64,000 nucleotides of DNA from Carposina sasakii (Eukaryota > Arthropoda > Insecta > Lepidoptera > Carposinidae), in the NCBI GenBank assembly GCA_014607495.2, contig CP053157.1:8494001-8558000 (forward strand), in the 5' to 3' direction. The notes under the pieces were generated by a model. The model had not been told where the DNA came from. It searched no databases and worked only from the letters and a program-made list of their open reading frames with translations. Made by a program: the position numbers and the translations under genes. Below, piece after piece: positions 1 to 11,399 of the stretch (positions are counted from its first letter, which is position 1; every line of letters starts with the position of its first letter).

Positions 1-102
1 GAGATGTACAATTCGCTTAGTAGTGACAGGTGGTCAGTCCATCACCTACAAAACACCAAGACTCTCTTGTCCCTCTACTGACTTGTACAGTATGCCCGGG
101 AA

Positions 103-235
103 GAATGAATGAATGAATGAAAGCTTTATTTGAGACAGAAGAGAAGCAGCTGTTGTATACGTTTACGCTTTTTTTTCACTCCCAGAGCAGCATACAATAC
201 AAGGGCGGGTCGCTAGTACAATATAAAATTAATTT
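103..235 (-). mobile_element. LINE 3' end with (ATTC)n tail
   Basis: Read on the minus strand, the block contains CTGTCTCAAATAAAGC followed by a tetranucleotide run at 103-120. A CTGTCT-AAATAAA box before a short tandem tail is also seen at the 3' end of the reverse-transcriptase relic near 28.83-28.88 kb, so this is read as the 3' terminus of a related non-LTR element. No coding part is visible, so the copy is severely 5'-truncated. The inner limit is approximate. Confidence 0.5.
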
Positions 236-881
236 TCGCCTCCAGATATTTCATTAAGAGCCCTTAAGTTTTATTCAATTGATAAAGTCAAACAAGGACG
301 CTATCAGTTGCAACTTGCGAAGTGCTGAAGTCGATCGTCCGGTCCGTTCGGCCGTTCAGACTACTCAGCGAGTAGCTTGAAAATTGCTGAAAGAGTAAGG
401 TAATTAAGTATGATGGATATTCGGAGTTTATCGTGGGTGGCAGCGGCACGGCACTCTCAACTTTGTTATCGCTCTCTGGACGAAGTTTACGACGTCTTTG
501 GAGAAGCTGCGAAATATTGCGTGATGTCTACACGTGCCTGACACTCGACACTAGTGTAAGTGGAATTGTGGGCCGCAAATTAAAAATTGGCTTACCATTT
601 ACAGAAGCTGTATTTCTAAATTATCTATCACCTTTAGATGCCCATTTTCGCTACTTTTCGGCTGGCGTAACGTTCACCACTATGATCACACAGTAATGTT
701 TATAATTTTTATCTGGAACCTATAAATAATATAATGTACCTAGTTTTACTTTTTTTTAAAATTATTTACTTCACTTCCTAAATATGAACACCAAATATTT
801 TTTTGTGTTTCTGAAATGATATGTACTATACCTATAGGTGCAAGTTTTGTTTCTCTTTTCAAAGAAATAATATACATATTC
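236..881. other. AT-rich spacer around the exon-like block
   Basis: Apart from the 410-541 frame and its splice-like words, this stretch is AT-rich with no recognised repeat. The part from 300 to 380 is CpG-containing and unlike its flanks. Confidence 0.4.
410..541 (+). CDS. short open frame in an exon-like block, unrecognised
   Basis: A 43-codon frame starts at tandem ATGs (410, 413) and ends at TGA 539-541. It is GC-richer than its surroundings and avoids the low-complexity composition of most frames here. About 15 bases after the stop lies a strong splice-donor word, GTAAGT at 556-561, and a pyrimidine-containing acceptor ending in CAG lies at 602-604. The implied 49-bp intron would be very short. 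Upstream, TCAGTT at 304-309 resembles an arthropod initiator. I recognise no protein family. It could be a small first exon, an old repeat or chance. Confidence 0.2.
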   Translation: MMDIRSLSWVAAARHSQLCYRSLDEVYDVFGEAAKYCVMSTRA

Positions 882-967
882 AGTGCTGTATTCCCTAAAA
901 TGGGTGGTCAGAACTGCAGGACTGCGACTGAGATCAACCTCCTTCCATAAGCTGATCTAGTGAAGCC
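882..967 (-). mobile_element. Rep-1 retroposon, internally deleted
   Basis: Both ends of the Rep-1 family are present: the CTGTATTCCC end at the left and the ATCTAGTGAAGCC end at the right, joined after loss of most of the roughly 200-bp body. In sense orientation (minus) the order is the GGCTTCACTAG end, deletion, then the hairpin end. It is matched to the longer copies at 7784, 13040, 41399 and 53780. Confidence 0.55.
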
Positions 968-1639
968 ATTAAATAAGAAGTAAAATAATTAATAGTTTTA
1001 ATATACTTTTATATCTTCCAGTAATTAGACTATAATTTTTTCTCTAAATAAAATGTAACAAATCTTTTGTTGAACAATAAAAATTGTTGTCAATAAAAAC
1101 TTCAGCCTGTATGCATCTATTTATTAACATCATATCTAACCTAGCCCCTAGTCTACAAGGTCTTCATTCAAATAGTGTATCGTCAGTCAGGTCACATTTC
1201 CCGACACTCGACACCACTTCACTCATTGTGATGTTCGTGTAGGAATACAACACTATACTATTTCAAAGTTAATAGAAAATCACGATTATTTTTGTATAGG
1301 TAGGTATACTTCATACGCAAAATAAATTGTTGTAATTTTCAGGGAAATTGTTGTTTTATCGAAATATAGAAAATAGCTTTGTCAAGAGCGGATGACAGAC
1401 AGGCGGATATAGATACTTTTGAATTTTTTACAACGCTATTGAAATAAACCACTGTCGAGAACCTATATACATACACTCGAAATCAATTATTCAACACACT
1501 TCACTATAATATTCTCTGGGAATGATGTAGCACACTTATAATTAGCACATACGTTAGATTTTTAGTTGTAAGTGTAATTATTGTTGCTCTTAATGTATGT
1601 TCTGTAAGTGTGTCTAAATAAATAAATTTATTGTTCTAC
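968..1639. other. AT-rich intergenic DNA
   Basis: No gene is seen. A block ending in (AATAAATA) at about 1618-1632 could be another worn retroposon tail, but it is too short to classify. Confidence 0.4.
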
Positions 1640-1740
1640 TTAGTATGGAGAAATTCCTAAACAAGGAAGGAATGTTCATCATAATCTTAAAAAATAAACA
1701 TGTGATTTCAGTCTCAAATTTTGTGGATAAGTTCTTTATA
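1640..1740 (+). mobile_element. MITE-A remnant (3' half)
   Basis: The run GAGAAATTCCTAAACAA, then AAAAAATAAACATGTGATTT and TCAAATTTTGTGGATAAG, matches the right halves of MITE-A at 14176-14345 and 54068-54170. The terminal TACAGGG repeats are not present, so this is an eroded piece. Confidence 0.55.
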
Positions 1741-4700
1741 GTAGGTACCTACTTAGGTTCTAAATGGAACTGTGTGATAAATGAAATGTAACCTTTCGTA
1801 ATGTTGGTAAGTACTTTTGCATCCTTTGAATATACTTTATGATCAATAACTACATACATAGTCACAGCTGAATCCTAAAAGAGGTATGTATTCTAATAAT
1901 TACAAACCCACTTTTCACTATTTTAGTCCACCCATTTTAAGACCCGTGAGGCGCTTTACATACCATCGCTTTTCGGACACTGACATACAACCATGTCATT
2001 ATTATAATAACGAATGATAACGGATGTTCTGTTACTTATAGCTTGTGTTATTTATTTATAAGTGACAGTCATGCTGAATACATTTAGCCCTCCTAGGAGT
2101 ATTTCCTTTGTGATATAGAAGGGTGAAGCTGGTGATTATTAAGTCCCTTAATACTTTTCAAGCAACGGTAAATAAATTTATAGACTCCAGTGTACAAACA
2201 CAAATGACTAGAAAAAAGACTTGGATAACTTGAAGTAGGGACAATCTTGTAAAATGGGAAAAGAATAAGCGGCATAAACAATAAGCCTATATAAATGGAT
2301 AATATGTGCTCCCTATGCTATGCCAAGGTATGTCTGTACCTAAGTATTTTTCATGACATCTTCAGAAAGGGTAAGATCATGAATGAGGTAGTATGGAAGC
2401 TCCTACTTTTGTCGGAAGGCGACCCTTGTCAAGGGAGATTTGTAAACGAAAAAGCCTCTAATTTGGGTTGTGTTTTGACAAGTCATCTAGAGGTAAAGGC
2501 TGTTGCTTTTAAAGGAAAAGGGATCTTGTCTAATTTGGTTTCCAAGACACGATAATCATATTTCCATGAATGTTATATAATAAAACTGTAATTGTATTAC
2601 AATAGAGTGTTTGGTGTTAGTTCCGAAACTTTGATTTTGTAAAAAAATTACCTTTACAAAAGAGTGGCGCACAGCTTAAACAAAACATTAAATTACGAAA
2701 CTTTCCTGAAAATAGGGGCTTCAAAAACTTTTAATGGCAGTTAAATCAAAGTGACTATCAGGATCAAAGGGAATATCAGTGTTCCTACCAAAAACTATTA
2801 AAAAGTGAGAATTAATACGAAAATTCTTTTGCCATTACGTTATATACTCTCTAGTTGGCAAGCTAGGATTTTACTAAGCGTAAATAATGCTAATTGAAAA
2901 GTAAAAATATCTAGGAATATTTCTTTATCTAAATCTTTATCGTGAACAAATAAAAAGTCAATTACACAATGCCGTAAGTCTTTCTTATACGAATGTACCT
3001 CTTGTAAGTATATCGGTCTAATATTATTTGAGTCCGGATAATATATTGCCGATAGATATCGTTAAAGCGCAGTTTTCGAGCTCGATAATATCTGCAAGGC
3101 CAGTTAGGCGAACAGGCGACTTCCGCAGCACCTATCTTGATCAAGCCGTAACAAACATAAAACCCAAATTGTACATCTTTTTTTCAGTTAACAAATCCGT
3201 CGTGACGAGGGTCTAAGTATTTTTTTCTACAAAAGAACAAATAAGAAAGATATAACGAAATCCTTCTAGATCACGTTCTGGATCTCGATTTTTTCGATTA
3301 AGTTTTTATGGAGATATTACAGCTGATGCTCAATTCCTTGTTATGATTAGAGTCCGCAGCATTTTCACCTGCTTGAAATTGAATCTTTGTTAATTGGAGT
3401 AATATTTATGTGTAAATTTTGTTTTGCGTCTTCATTATCCGATTCTTTATGCATTGCATTATACTGTTACTGCATCTAATTGTTGGTACTCTTCCTACTA
3501 ATAGGTGCTACAAAAGATATTCACGTTTTTAGGTTTCTTTATAACTTTGTAGTAAAGTTTGAACAGTATATTCTTTCTACTACATCGCAGGTTATGGTCT
3601 TGTACTATGTAAATTATTTTCTGCTACTAGAGTAGCACAGAATTACTAATAGTACCTACGCTAGGTAGTTTTAGATCAGATTGAATTGAGTTCGTACCTG
3701 ATGTAGCTCTACAAATATTAATAATTAACAAGAATATAGCTATCTATCTACAAAATCCTAAATTAGGTGCGCAGAGCAGGTAATTAATTTATATTTAGCT
3801 GAGGTCCTAAAATAACGAAGTCGAGAGACTTTTTATGGTCCTGAGTATAATTTAATGAGTTGAAAAAAATAAATTGTGCCCGTTAATGTGTTATGGGTAG
3901 TAATTAGAATGTAAAGAGGGTCTCAAAATTTAGAGTAATCGTTGACCTCACCTGTGCTCGACCTCAGGTAACGTTTATGTTTGATTTAATTTTGTAGGAG
4001 CGTGTTATTAAATTTAATTCAGGTCAAAGATGCGGCCATATGTAGCAATATACTTGGGAATATTTTATTAGGGGCTTCTGAAGTTCAATTCGTTTGTTTT
4101 AACTTGATCGTCAGGCGTTAGGTATTTGTTATAAACAACATTAGCAGTGAACATCAAACTTTCTTGTTTTGTTTTCTTTAAACATTTTCGAGAGTTACTT
4201 GTTTTTAAAACAAATAGATATTTTACTAGCACGATTGCAAGTTATTTGGCTTGGCTCTCAGCTATGTTTTTGTTTGTCATGAATTTGTTCCATGGCGTAT
4301 AAAAATACTGAAACACTATATAATAATTAGAAATACATAATTAATAGATGATTACCGAAATAAATACTTATTTGTATCATATCGTGCAGATAATTAGGCT
4401 ACATAAATAGTAAGTGGAATATGATATGATTGTATGAGTACAACTGGATATTTCTCGAACTGGCGCTCAAATCTCTGATGATGATGATGGATGTCAGTAA
4501 ATGATGTTGACGGAGACAAAACTGTTTTCTGCTAAATAGGCCTTAATGCGTGTTGTGCGTGTCTGTAGAGTTATATGTCAAGAACGGTTGTTTATATAAA
4601 TAGAAACAGCTACAATCAGGTATTTATGAATGAGGGACATTAGTGGCGTGCAATTGCGACATATACCTATGATTATAAAGCTTAAAAAGCTTTTAAAGTA

Positions 4701-6440
4701 TGTAATTTGTTGATTCAACAACCAAACCATTATTTTATTTATAAACACAAACGTTTGTAAGAGTGGAGGTTGTTATTTATGTTGCTATCAGTTTGCATTG
4801 CAATGAGAATTGTATTATAAATATATGAAAATAGATCTGTTGGTTAAGTTTACATGTCGTATGTAACATAAATTGAGTAAAAGAATATATAGGTCTTTTC
4901 TTGCTACAATACGTTAAGTATAAAATTTCGTTGGAAACTTTTAATGTGCAAACACTTACAAAAGCTCGCATTTAACATCGGGAGCTATCTACTTTACTAA
5001 CAAGTTTCATCAAGAAAAAGTTGACGTCAGTGAGGAACTCATCAATTTTAAAACGGGTTGAAAGATGAATAATTTCTAAAGTTATTAAACTTAAAATCTG
5101 AGCGAAATGGAATATTTAAGTGCAAATTAAGTTTTCCGATATGTTAGTTTATGCAAGCATACTTTGTAGATATGTTTATCGGTAAGAGGGTTTTCAACAT
5201 GAATTATATCCGTTTTATTTATTAACCAAACCAACTTTTACTCGAGCAAAGTCTTCACTAACCCTCATGATCCAAACCAATTTATACCTCTAAACCGCCT
5301 CAAATACAGTTGACTCCACATCAAGGCTTTGCAAGTTCCCGCCTCCATCGTTACATATAATATTATCCAAACAACTAAATCCTACACTATTAAACTACTA
5401 AGGATTACTATTAATCACGTCAAGATGTTTACCCTCATCCTACGTCAGTTTGGCGGAATTATCTGTGACGAGATAAATAGGAGAGTCGCTTTCTAGAGCT
5501 ATTCATCCCACCAGGGCGCTCTGTTTCAAAATCTCTCCCCCTCAGTAATAAGGTTAAAATGGAGCTGAATAGTGTTGTCTATAAACGAATCAATTTATAA
5601 TCGATCAATGCAAATCAGGACGATCCCTGCTGAAGGCGAGCGGTACTGATTTTCAATCTTTGAGATATTTTGCTTTATTGCAACTTTCAACCTGTTCTGA
5701 AGGTATTTTATTATGTGGGAATGTTAAGATTGCCTAATGTTACAACTGTGCTGGAGTACATTTTTTAAAGTGGTTTTCTGGCGATCTTACTTTACATAAC
5801 TTATATATAATCAATAATTAACCTGTTTCAAAAATGTTTTAACTACGTAAGAAAATAAAGTATTTACCGCTAGGTGACCAAACAATATTCTAACGCAAGT
5901 GCAGGACTTTACCGATAATATTCCTAGTTAAAAACAACACTAGTTAAAAACACTATTGCTCTGTGTGAAAACATTATCACTCCCAAACTAATTTGTATTA
6001 CTCACAGATCCGTCATTGAAAGTTAGGTCCCATTGTTAAACAAATGTTATACCGCGCATAGCGGAGCAAAGTAAACAGTCAAACGAGAAATAACTACAGA
6101 ATTGGCTAACCAAATTGTGAAAATCAGCGTTCTCTGCATAAATTAAGTGAAGTATAATGGGCAAAAGTAAATACATTGTTATTTTTTTTTAATTTGGTCG
6201 GACGTATTTTGGGCGGAAATGCGCAGCGGTTTCTACCGGCAGATATTGCACATCCAAGCTGTTCCTGACGGCCATTGTGCTGTGGCGAACACTGTAAATT
6301 GCTTTTCGTGACAATAAATATTTTAATCTGATTGGTGGTCTGTAACCAATTAATTGTGGCTTTCATTTTACCTGGATGGCTAGCTTTATGACGTGACTAC
6401 ATGTTTATGCAATTAGTAGGTATACAAAAAACAAGAGTGT
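1741..6440. other. long AT-rich stretch without a recognised gene
   Basis: About 4.7 kb in which I find no domain, tRNA, transposon end or long tandem array. Short frames at 2295-2555, 3028-3216 and 6124-6366 have no recognisable domain and AT-driven composition. A CpG-containing patch lies around 5440-5650 and another at 6185-6270. Both are possible non-coding conserved blocks, but nothing in the sequence proves it. Confidence 0.5.
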
Positions 6441-6455
6441 TTTGACAGATTTTTT

Positions 6456-6587
6456 TTTTCTGTATCGGGTTATTTTAATAGGATTTTGCTTAACATACCC
6501 TTTCGGTTACACCCTGTATAGGTAGGTAATTTTAATATTCTGTGCTTTTATTATCCGTAATGTCAAACGACTTACATTTTTTGGTTT
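6456..6587 (+). mobile_element. MITE-A right end plus duplicated flank
   Basis: The segment carries the right terminus of MITE-A (CGGTTACACCCTGTATA ending near 6520) and then about 65 bases that match 9106-9173 closely. The matched flank includes GTCAAACGACTTACATTTTT. The left half of the MITE is missing. Because the match runs past the MITE boundary, it is a copy of a larger segment, not an independent insertion. Confidence 0.65.
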
Positions 6588-6830
6588 TGATATAAAATAT
6601 TTTTTTCATAAGAGATTTTTTTTTGCATGAGCAGTTTTACAGCCTAATGATCATAATAGCTACGTAGTATGGTCAACGGCGAAGAAAATAAATCAAATTA
6701 CACATGGACAGGTGCACAATCGAGCTACTCTATGAATTTCGTAAAATCGAGGTAAGAGGTAACTTCAAAGGCTTTGGCTTCTGACCAGCATTGATCGGAG
6801 TGTGATCTGATGTTGGCGATTGGTATATTG

Positions 6831-6838
6831 AATCATAA
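6831..6838 (+). repeat. target duplication, left copy
   Basis: AATCATAA, identical to 7565-7572 on the other side of the hAT-like element. Confidence 0.85.
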
Positions 6839-7564
6839 TAGGCATGGGCTAATCATATCCGGGAAAGGATTAAACATGTAGTATATCACTCCGACTAAGG
6901 ATATATATCCTTTTAACATATCCAACTCCGCGTGCATATCCGGGAACGAAGAGATTTAAGTGAAGCGAGATATGACTGGGATTGGTTTGGTTAGGTTGTT
7001 GTAGGTGTCCTTTTAACAGATCCAACTCCGCGTACATATCCGGGAATGAAGAGATTAAGCGAACCGAGATATGATTGGGATGATCTATCCAAATAATAAT
7101 TAGAATATTTGATAGGCGTATTTAAAAATCACTAAATAGGTACACTAAAACTATTGTCCTAAAAATAATTCCAAATCCAAACAGCTTTTATTTTCATTAA
7201 AAACAAAATACTTAAGATCAAATATAAAACGGAATGAATAGAAATTTTGAAAATTATAATTATTACGAAAACAAATATTTATACTAAACGGCATGCCTGT
7301 CGCTCGTGAGTATTCGTATATACTCGTGTAATGTCGTTACATTCGCGCTCATGCGTCTACTGCGATAGTACCGCTCGTTCCGGCGCGTTCGCATTCCGTC
7401 TCGCTCACTTGAATAAGTTCGCATCTTATCTTCGCATTATTCGGTAGGTCGGAGTGGGTCGGATATAGGATATGGTAACTTTCTTTAAATTGAAGGAGTT
7501 GATTCATATCCACCTCTGGATATATATCCGAGGATATAGTTGTGTCCGGAGTTACCCATGTCTA
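6839..7564. mobile_element. non-autonomous hAT-superfamily transposon
   Basis: The 726-bp element begins TAGGCATGGGCTAA and ends with the inverse of TAGACATGGGTAA, giving imperfect terminal inverted repeats of the form TAGRCATGGG. It is flanked by an exact 8-bp direct repeat, AATCATAA. Eight-base target duplications and short TIRs starting YAG are the signature of hAT transposons. No transposase frame is present, so it depended on an enzyme in trans. The subterminal zones hold many ATATCC and GGATAT words in both orientations, as expected for hAT transposase binding sites. A GC-rich core with repeated TCGC and CGCTC words lies at 7290-7440. Confidence 0.88.
6909..7081 (+). repeat. internal tandem duplication in the hAT-like element
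   Basis: Two copies of a roughly 72-bp unit, 6909-6980 and 7010-7081, each start CCTTTTAACA and run through CATATCCGGGAA to ATATGAYTGGGA. They are separated by about 29 bases and differ at only a few positions. The duplication doubles the subterminal motif block on one side. Confidence 0.8.
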
Positions 7565-7572
7565 AATCATAA
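7565..7572 (+). repeat. target duplication, right copy
   Basis: AATCATAA, identical to 6831-6838. Confidence 0.85.
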
Positions 7573-7783
7573 GACAACGTATGGGGGTTTACCTTAAGCT
7601 CTCAAACAGGATTTTTTATATCATGGAAGCAAGATGCCCGCCTACATTTATAGCGGCGCGGGGCGGCACAATGGAAACTATCCTGTTTATTATATGAGAT
7701 CGTGGTTAGCCTGACTTATTAACATTAGAAAGTGTGAGCAAGTCCAAAGCAGTGAGTGTTTGAAAATAGTTAAATATTTATAT

Positions 7784-8006
7784 ACACGGACCTGTTCCCA
7801 AAAATAGGATAGCCAGAACAGCAGGATAGTGAAGGAGACCCTACATCCATGATCCAGCATAGCGAGGTCAGATATTAAAGATCAGTGACAAGTTGCTAGC
7901 TCATCGCCCGAGACAACGGCTCTAAAATCCTTAGTCGAAATGCACGCAGGAGATGCAACTGATGTATTCCAGTGAAACACCGCATTAGCACACACAGGAC
8001 AGGACA
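7784..8006 (-). mobile_element. Rep-1 retroposon copy
   Basis: Near full length compared with other copies. Plus-strand landmarks are CCTGTTCCCAAAAATAGG, AGTGACAAGTTGCTAGCTCA and GATGTATTCCAGTGAAAC. The sense strand is minus because the tail end (AT-rich, 7772-7783) lies at the left. The words AAATAGTT at 7764-7771 and 8008-8015 flank it and may be a short target duplication. No protein frame is present. Confidence 0.7.
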
Positions 8007-8084
8007 GAAATAGTTTAATGCATAGATTAAACTCCTAAAAAGTGTTATGGTCAAATGAAACACTCTTTAAGGCTGATCCTATCT

Positions 8085-8165
8085 CGTTTTATATCTTTAA
8101 ATACGTATTTGCAGTTTACGGTGATCGGTTGAGCAGTTTTAATGCGTGAACATAACAAACGGGTA
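8085..8165 (+). mobile_element. fragment of the CCCGCGACTTC repeat family (3' part)
   Basis: The words GATCGGTTGAGCAGTTTT and GTGAACATAACAAAC follow the layout of the homologous part of 37168-37391. The GC-rich head is absent here. Confidence 0.4.
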
Positions 8166-8210
8166 ATAGCTATTTAGTTTTTATTTATTTTAGTAGCGAC
8201 GGGCTCCTTT

Positions 8211-8800
8211 TTACCCGACTACGCAACGCAATGGAGTGGTATTGTGTTTAACAGCCTATGTATGTATGTTTGTATGTTCCTTTGAAGCACTACACAGACC
8301 AAACGCCTCGGCCGATTTTTATGATTCATACGTCAATCGATTCCTCTTAGTCCGGCGAGTGTCACTAAAGACATGACGTTAGTGAAAATCCAATATGGCG
8401 ACTACTGGACGCCATTTTGTGAAAATGAAAAAATTTAAGTCGACAAACTATAGGTATATCGAGTAGGGTATCCTTGAATAGGTATTTAAAAATAATTTTT
8501 AGGTTTCTCAACATTTTTCGATTTGACTAACCGTTTAGGATCTATATGGATTGAAAGTTGCGTAACAACCATTCTCACATATAAGTTTTTAGACAGCAGC
8601 AAGACGAAAACTTCTTGCTGCCGAACATGTTGAGCATGTTTCTTGAAGCGTATCTATTAGTAGTTAGGTACTTATAACAAAAAAGTATAAAACATAAAAA
8701 CATAATTTAAAAAATCCAAAAACTCGACTGCTTAAAAAAGAACCAATAAAAAATCTCCGCCAGGTACGCAGGACGCGTTTTTTTTATTATGTACATTTTT
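8211..8800 (+). mobile_element. L4 dispersed repeat, copy 1
   Basis: About 590 bp nearly identical to 63181 onward. Shared words include GCCTCGGCCGATTTTTATGA, CCAATATGGCGACTACTGG, CAGCAGCAAGACGAAAACTT and TTATTATGTACAT. No open frame spans it and no terminal inverted repeat is obvious. A TATGTATG run near its start (8258-8272) is common in insect repeats that begin with a GC-containing head. The class is not assigned. Confidence 0.8.
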
Positions 8801-8848
8801 TGTTATCATTGTTTTTATCATAGCATGCATGGATAAGTATATCTAGAA

Positions 8849-9105
8849 TACAGGATGTAATAAAAGAGGTATGTTAAGCGAAATGTTATGAAAATAGTCT
8901 ACTAAAGATAACTTATTCACAAAATTTGATACTCGAAATCACATATTTATTTTTCAAGAGTGTATGAATTTTCCTGAGTTTCATGGAATTCTCCATACTA
9001 GCTGCAATAATGTGATTTCGAGGCTCATATTTTGTAGATAGGTTTTCTGTATCGGGTTATTTTAATAACATTTTGATAAACATACCCTTTCGGTTACACC
9101 CTGTA
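8849..9105. mobile_element. MITE-A, complete copy
   Basis: The 257-bp element begins TACAGGATGTAATAAAAGAG and ends with TTACACCCTGTA, so its termini are inverted repeats of roughly 40 bp with mismatches. The inner part repeats ATCACATATTTATTTTT and its inverse. It carries no transposase. TACAGGGTGT termini with a probable TA target suggest a Tc1/mariner-type mobiliser, which is inference. Confidence 0.75.
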
Positions 9106-11164
9106 TAGTTAGGCTATTTTATAATCTGTGCTTTTATTATCCGAAATGTCAAACGACTTACATTTTTTGTTCTTAACTGCGAATTGCTCAGTTAAGATGA
9201 ATTTTAATGCGATATTTTATTATTCTGTATTCGTACTGAACAACTTCGTGGTTAGGAATTGATTTATACTGCCTTTATAAATGGGTGTTCTGTGTAAATG
9301 GAGGAAAATTATGACTATTGAAGGTGTCGTAACGTTTTTTATTTGGGAAGAACTGAGCTGCGCTTTGAATAGTAAGTTTACTTAATAGTCTACAGTAACT
9401 TATACGGAGGCAAAATATTATTGTGAAATATGATACACATTAATATTTTTAAAGAGAAATTGTGATATTCTTAGAAATAAGCAGGATCTGAAAGAACTTT
9501 GGCTCACTACATGAAAATACAGTTCATCAACACAAGCTATGAGCCTAAAGGAAGCAAATTCTTTGCTACACGTTTTCAAGACCACATAAACACACTACTT
9601 GTATTTTCAAACGTTCTCCAAGAATTGGTTTTATTTTTAATGCTCGTAAATTTACGATTCGCCAGTTGTAAAGCTTCTCTATTGGCTAGGCTAAAGGAAG
9701 TTGGATGAGATCTATAGAGTTCTCATGAAAATTTAACTGTGCTCTACTGCCGGAGGTTTTTCTGTTCATAAAAATTCGAAAAGCGAAAGTTCTGTACTTC
9801 TTTCGAATATCGTTAACGGTTCAACTTTAAAATCAATAGCTAACGCAAAAAGTTTAGTCCTAAATAGTTCGCGGTATCAATATGTACTGGCAACGGCTAA
9901 AGTTCGCGAGTTAAATCCATTGGTAAGTAAATAGTAAGTCGTCGAGTGTTGCCAGTCCACAAGACGTTGCTCATTTAAAGAGTTGTGTAACTTACGAAGT
10001 TTATCTTGAGGAGCGGCAGACGGCAACGCGGACGGTTTAACTTCGCCCGCGCCACCCGGAACGCTTCCAGTCCCGAAGAGAACTTGGATGGAAATATAAA
10101 TTAATTTGAATTTGCGTAGTTCCATTGTGAGCGTGTTGGGGTATTGTTTGGAAGGTTTTTTCATAAGACAATCGTACTGATTTTAAATCGTAAAAGCCAT
10201 TTATTTGATGTTTCTTATCTCGTCCAGTACGGTTCTTATTTATTAGGTCAATAGGTACTTAGCTGTTTGGCATCAGTTGACGTGGTTAACCCAATTTCAC
10301 TTTAATGTACAATACATATACAAAACAGCATCAGCCAGCAATAGTGTTTCCAATATTGTGTTATGAATTTACATCCAATATTATGCGCTCCATGGTTTGT
10401 TGCCTACTCTGTGTTGTTATTTTTAAGCACTAGACAAACCCCCTGTTACAATATATACCTATATCTACGAGAAAGATCATTATGTAAGCATGTATGTATA
10501 GGTATATTTACTACGATAGACACTTAGTTGCTTTTATGAGTATTAAAACTAATCTTTAGATTGAACATAACGAATTTATAGTTCTGTTACTGCAGACGGG
10601 GCGGATCATAAATCGAAATAAGGTTAGAAAATGAGAACGTTGTTCGACTACGTAAGCTAGCGTTGTCATTAGAGATAATTATTTTTTCATATATAAGTAC
10701 GTTCATATTTCTAAATTTAAAAAAAAATTCTTGTCATCACAAACTTTACAAAGTGTCTATCTATATTATTATCACAACACCGTTATTCACGTAGCATAAC
10801 AATTTTCAGATATGATTCCCCCGTTAATTACAACCGGTAACAAATAGAGGCGGTTCAGTTGCTTGTTTTGTCTGGGTGTGCTGCCGATAAGGAACATTGT
10901 TATATTTTTAAGAATCAGCTTTTAATTTACTGAAAATAATTGTTGTTTTTACTACATTCCGTGCGGAAAATATAAAGAAAATAAACAAAGGTCTCCTTAT
11001 TTCTCAGTGAAAGCCCTGTGACGAGGGTCCCCGCTGTTATTCAACATTGAAATGAAATGATAAAAATAAATTAAATGCTAATTGGGAGATTCAAAACAGT
11101 TACGGGAGAGGATTTTGTTTTTGGGATTTCTTACGTATTATTCTGGAGTGTATTTAGAGAGAAT
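9106..11164. other. unique DNA with one GC-rich island
   Basis: Most is AT-rich with no recognised gene. The exception is 9990-10090, which is GC-rich and CpG-rich and translates on the minus strand to an Ala/Pro/Gly-rich frame (within 9877-10164). I recognise no domain. It could be a worn exon, a repeat or a regulatory block. Confidence 0.4.
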
Positions 11165-11399
11165 TCGTACCACCCCATGTCTGCCCGTGGATATCGTACG
11201 AGGCGATTAAGGGTTTCTGGGAGGTGGGCAGCAGCGCCTTCCGTGTTGACAACATAGTCCAAAATACAAACTGCGGTCACCAACCCGCCTGCCCAGCGTG
11301 GGCAAATACCCCCCATGGCAGTCGTCATGTGGCGTGCCCTGGGGGAGGCCTACGTCCAGCAGTGGACTGCAGTAGGCTGATGATGATGATGATGATGAT
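11165..11399 (+). mobile_element. RTE-like LINE 3' end with (GATGAT)n tail
   Basis: The block contains GTGGATATCGTACGAGGCGA, CACCAACCCGCCTGCCCAGC, CAGCAGTGGACTGCAGTAGG and a terminal GATGAT run at 11379-11399. I recognise this as the common lepidopteran RTE-type 3' terminal region. No reverse transcriptase precedes it, so it is a heavily 5'-truncated insertion. Overlapping frames at 11131-11494 on both strands are by-products of the GC-rich repeat. The same tail appears inverted at 53780-53826. Confidence 0.75.

Noticed and set aside
6839..7564. piggyBac or Tc1/mariner assignment for the 726-bp element
   Set aside because: The flanking duplication is 8 bp and not TTAA or TA, which fits hAT.
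9877..10164. Ala/Pro-rich 95-codon frame on minus as a gene
   Set aside because: It depends on a 100-bp GC-rich island with no recognised domain, start context or splice signals. It is kept only as a note on composition.
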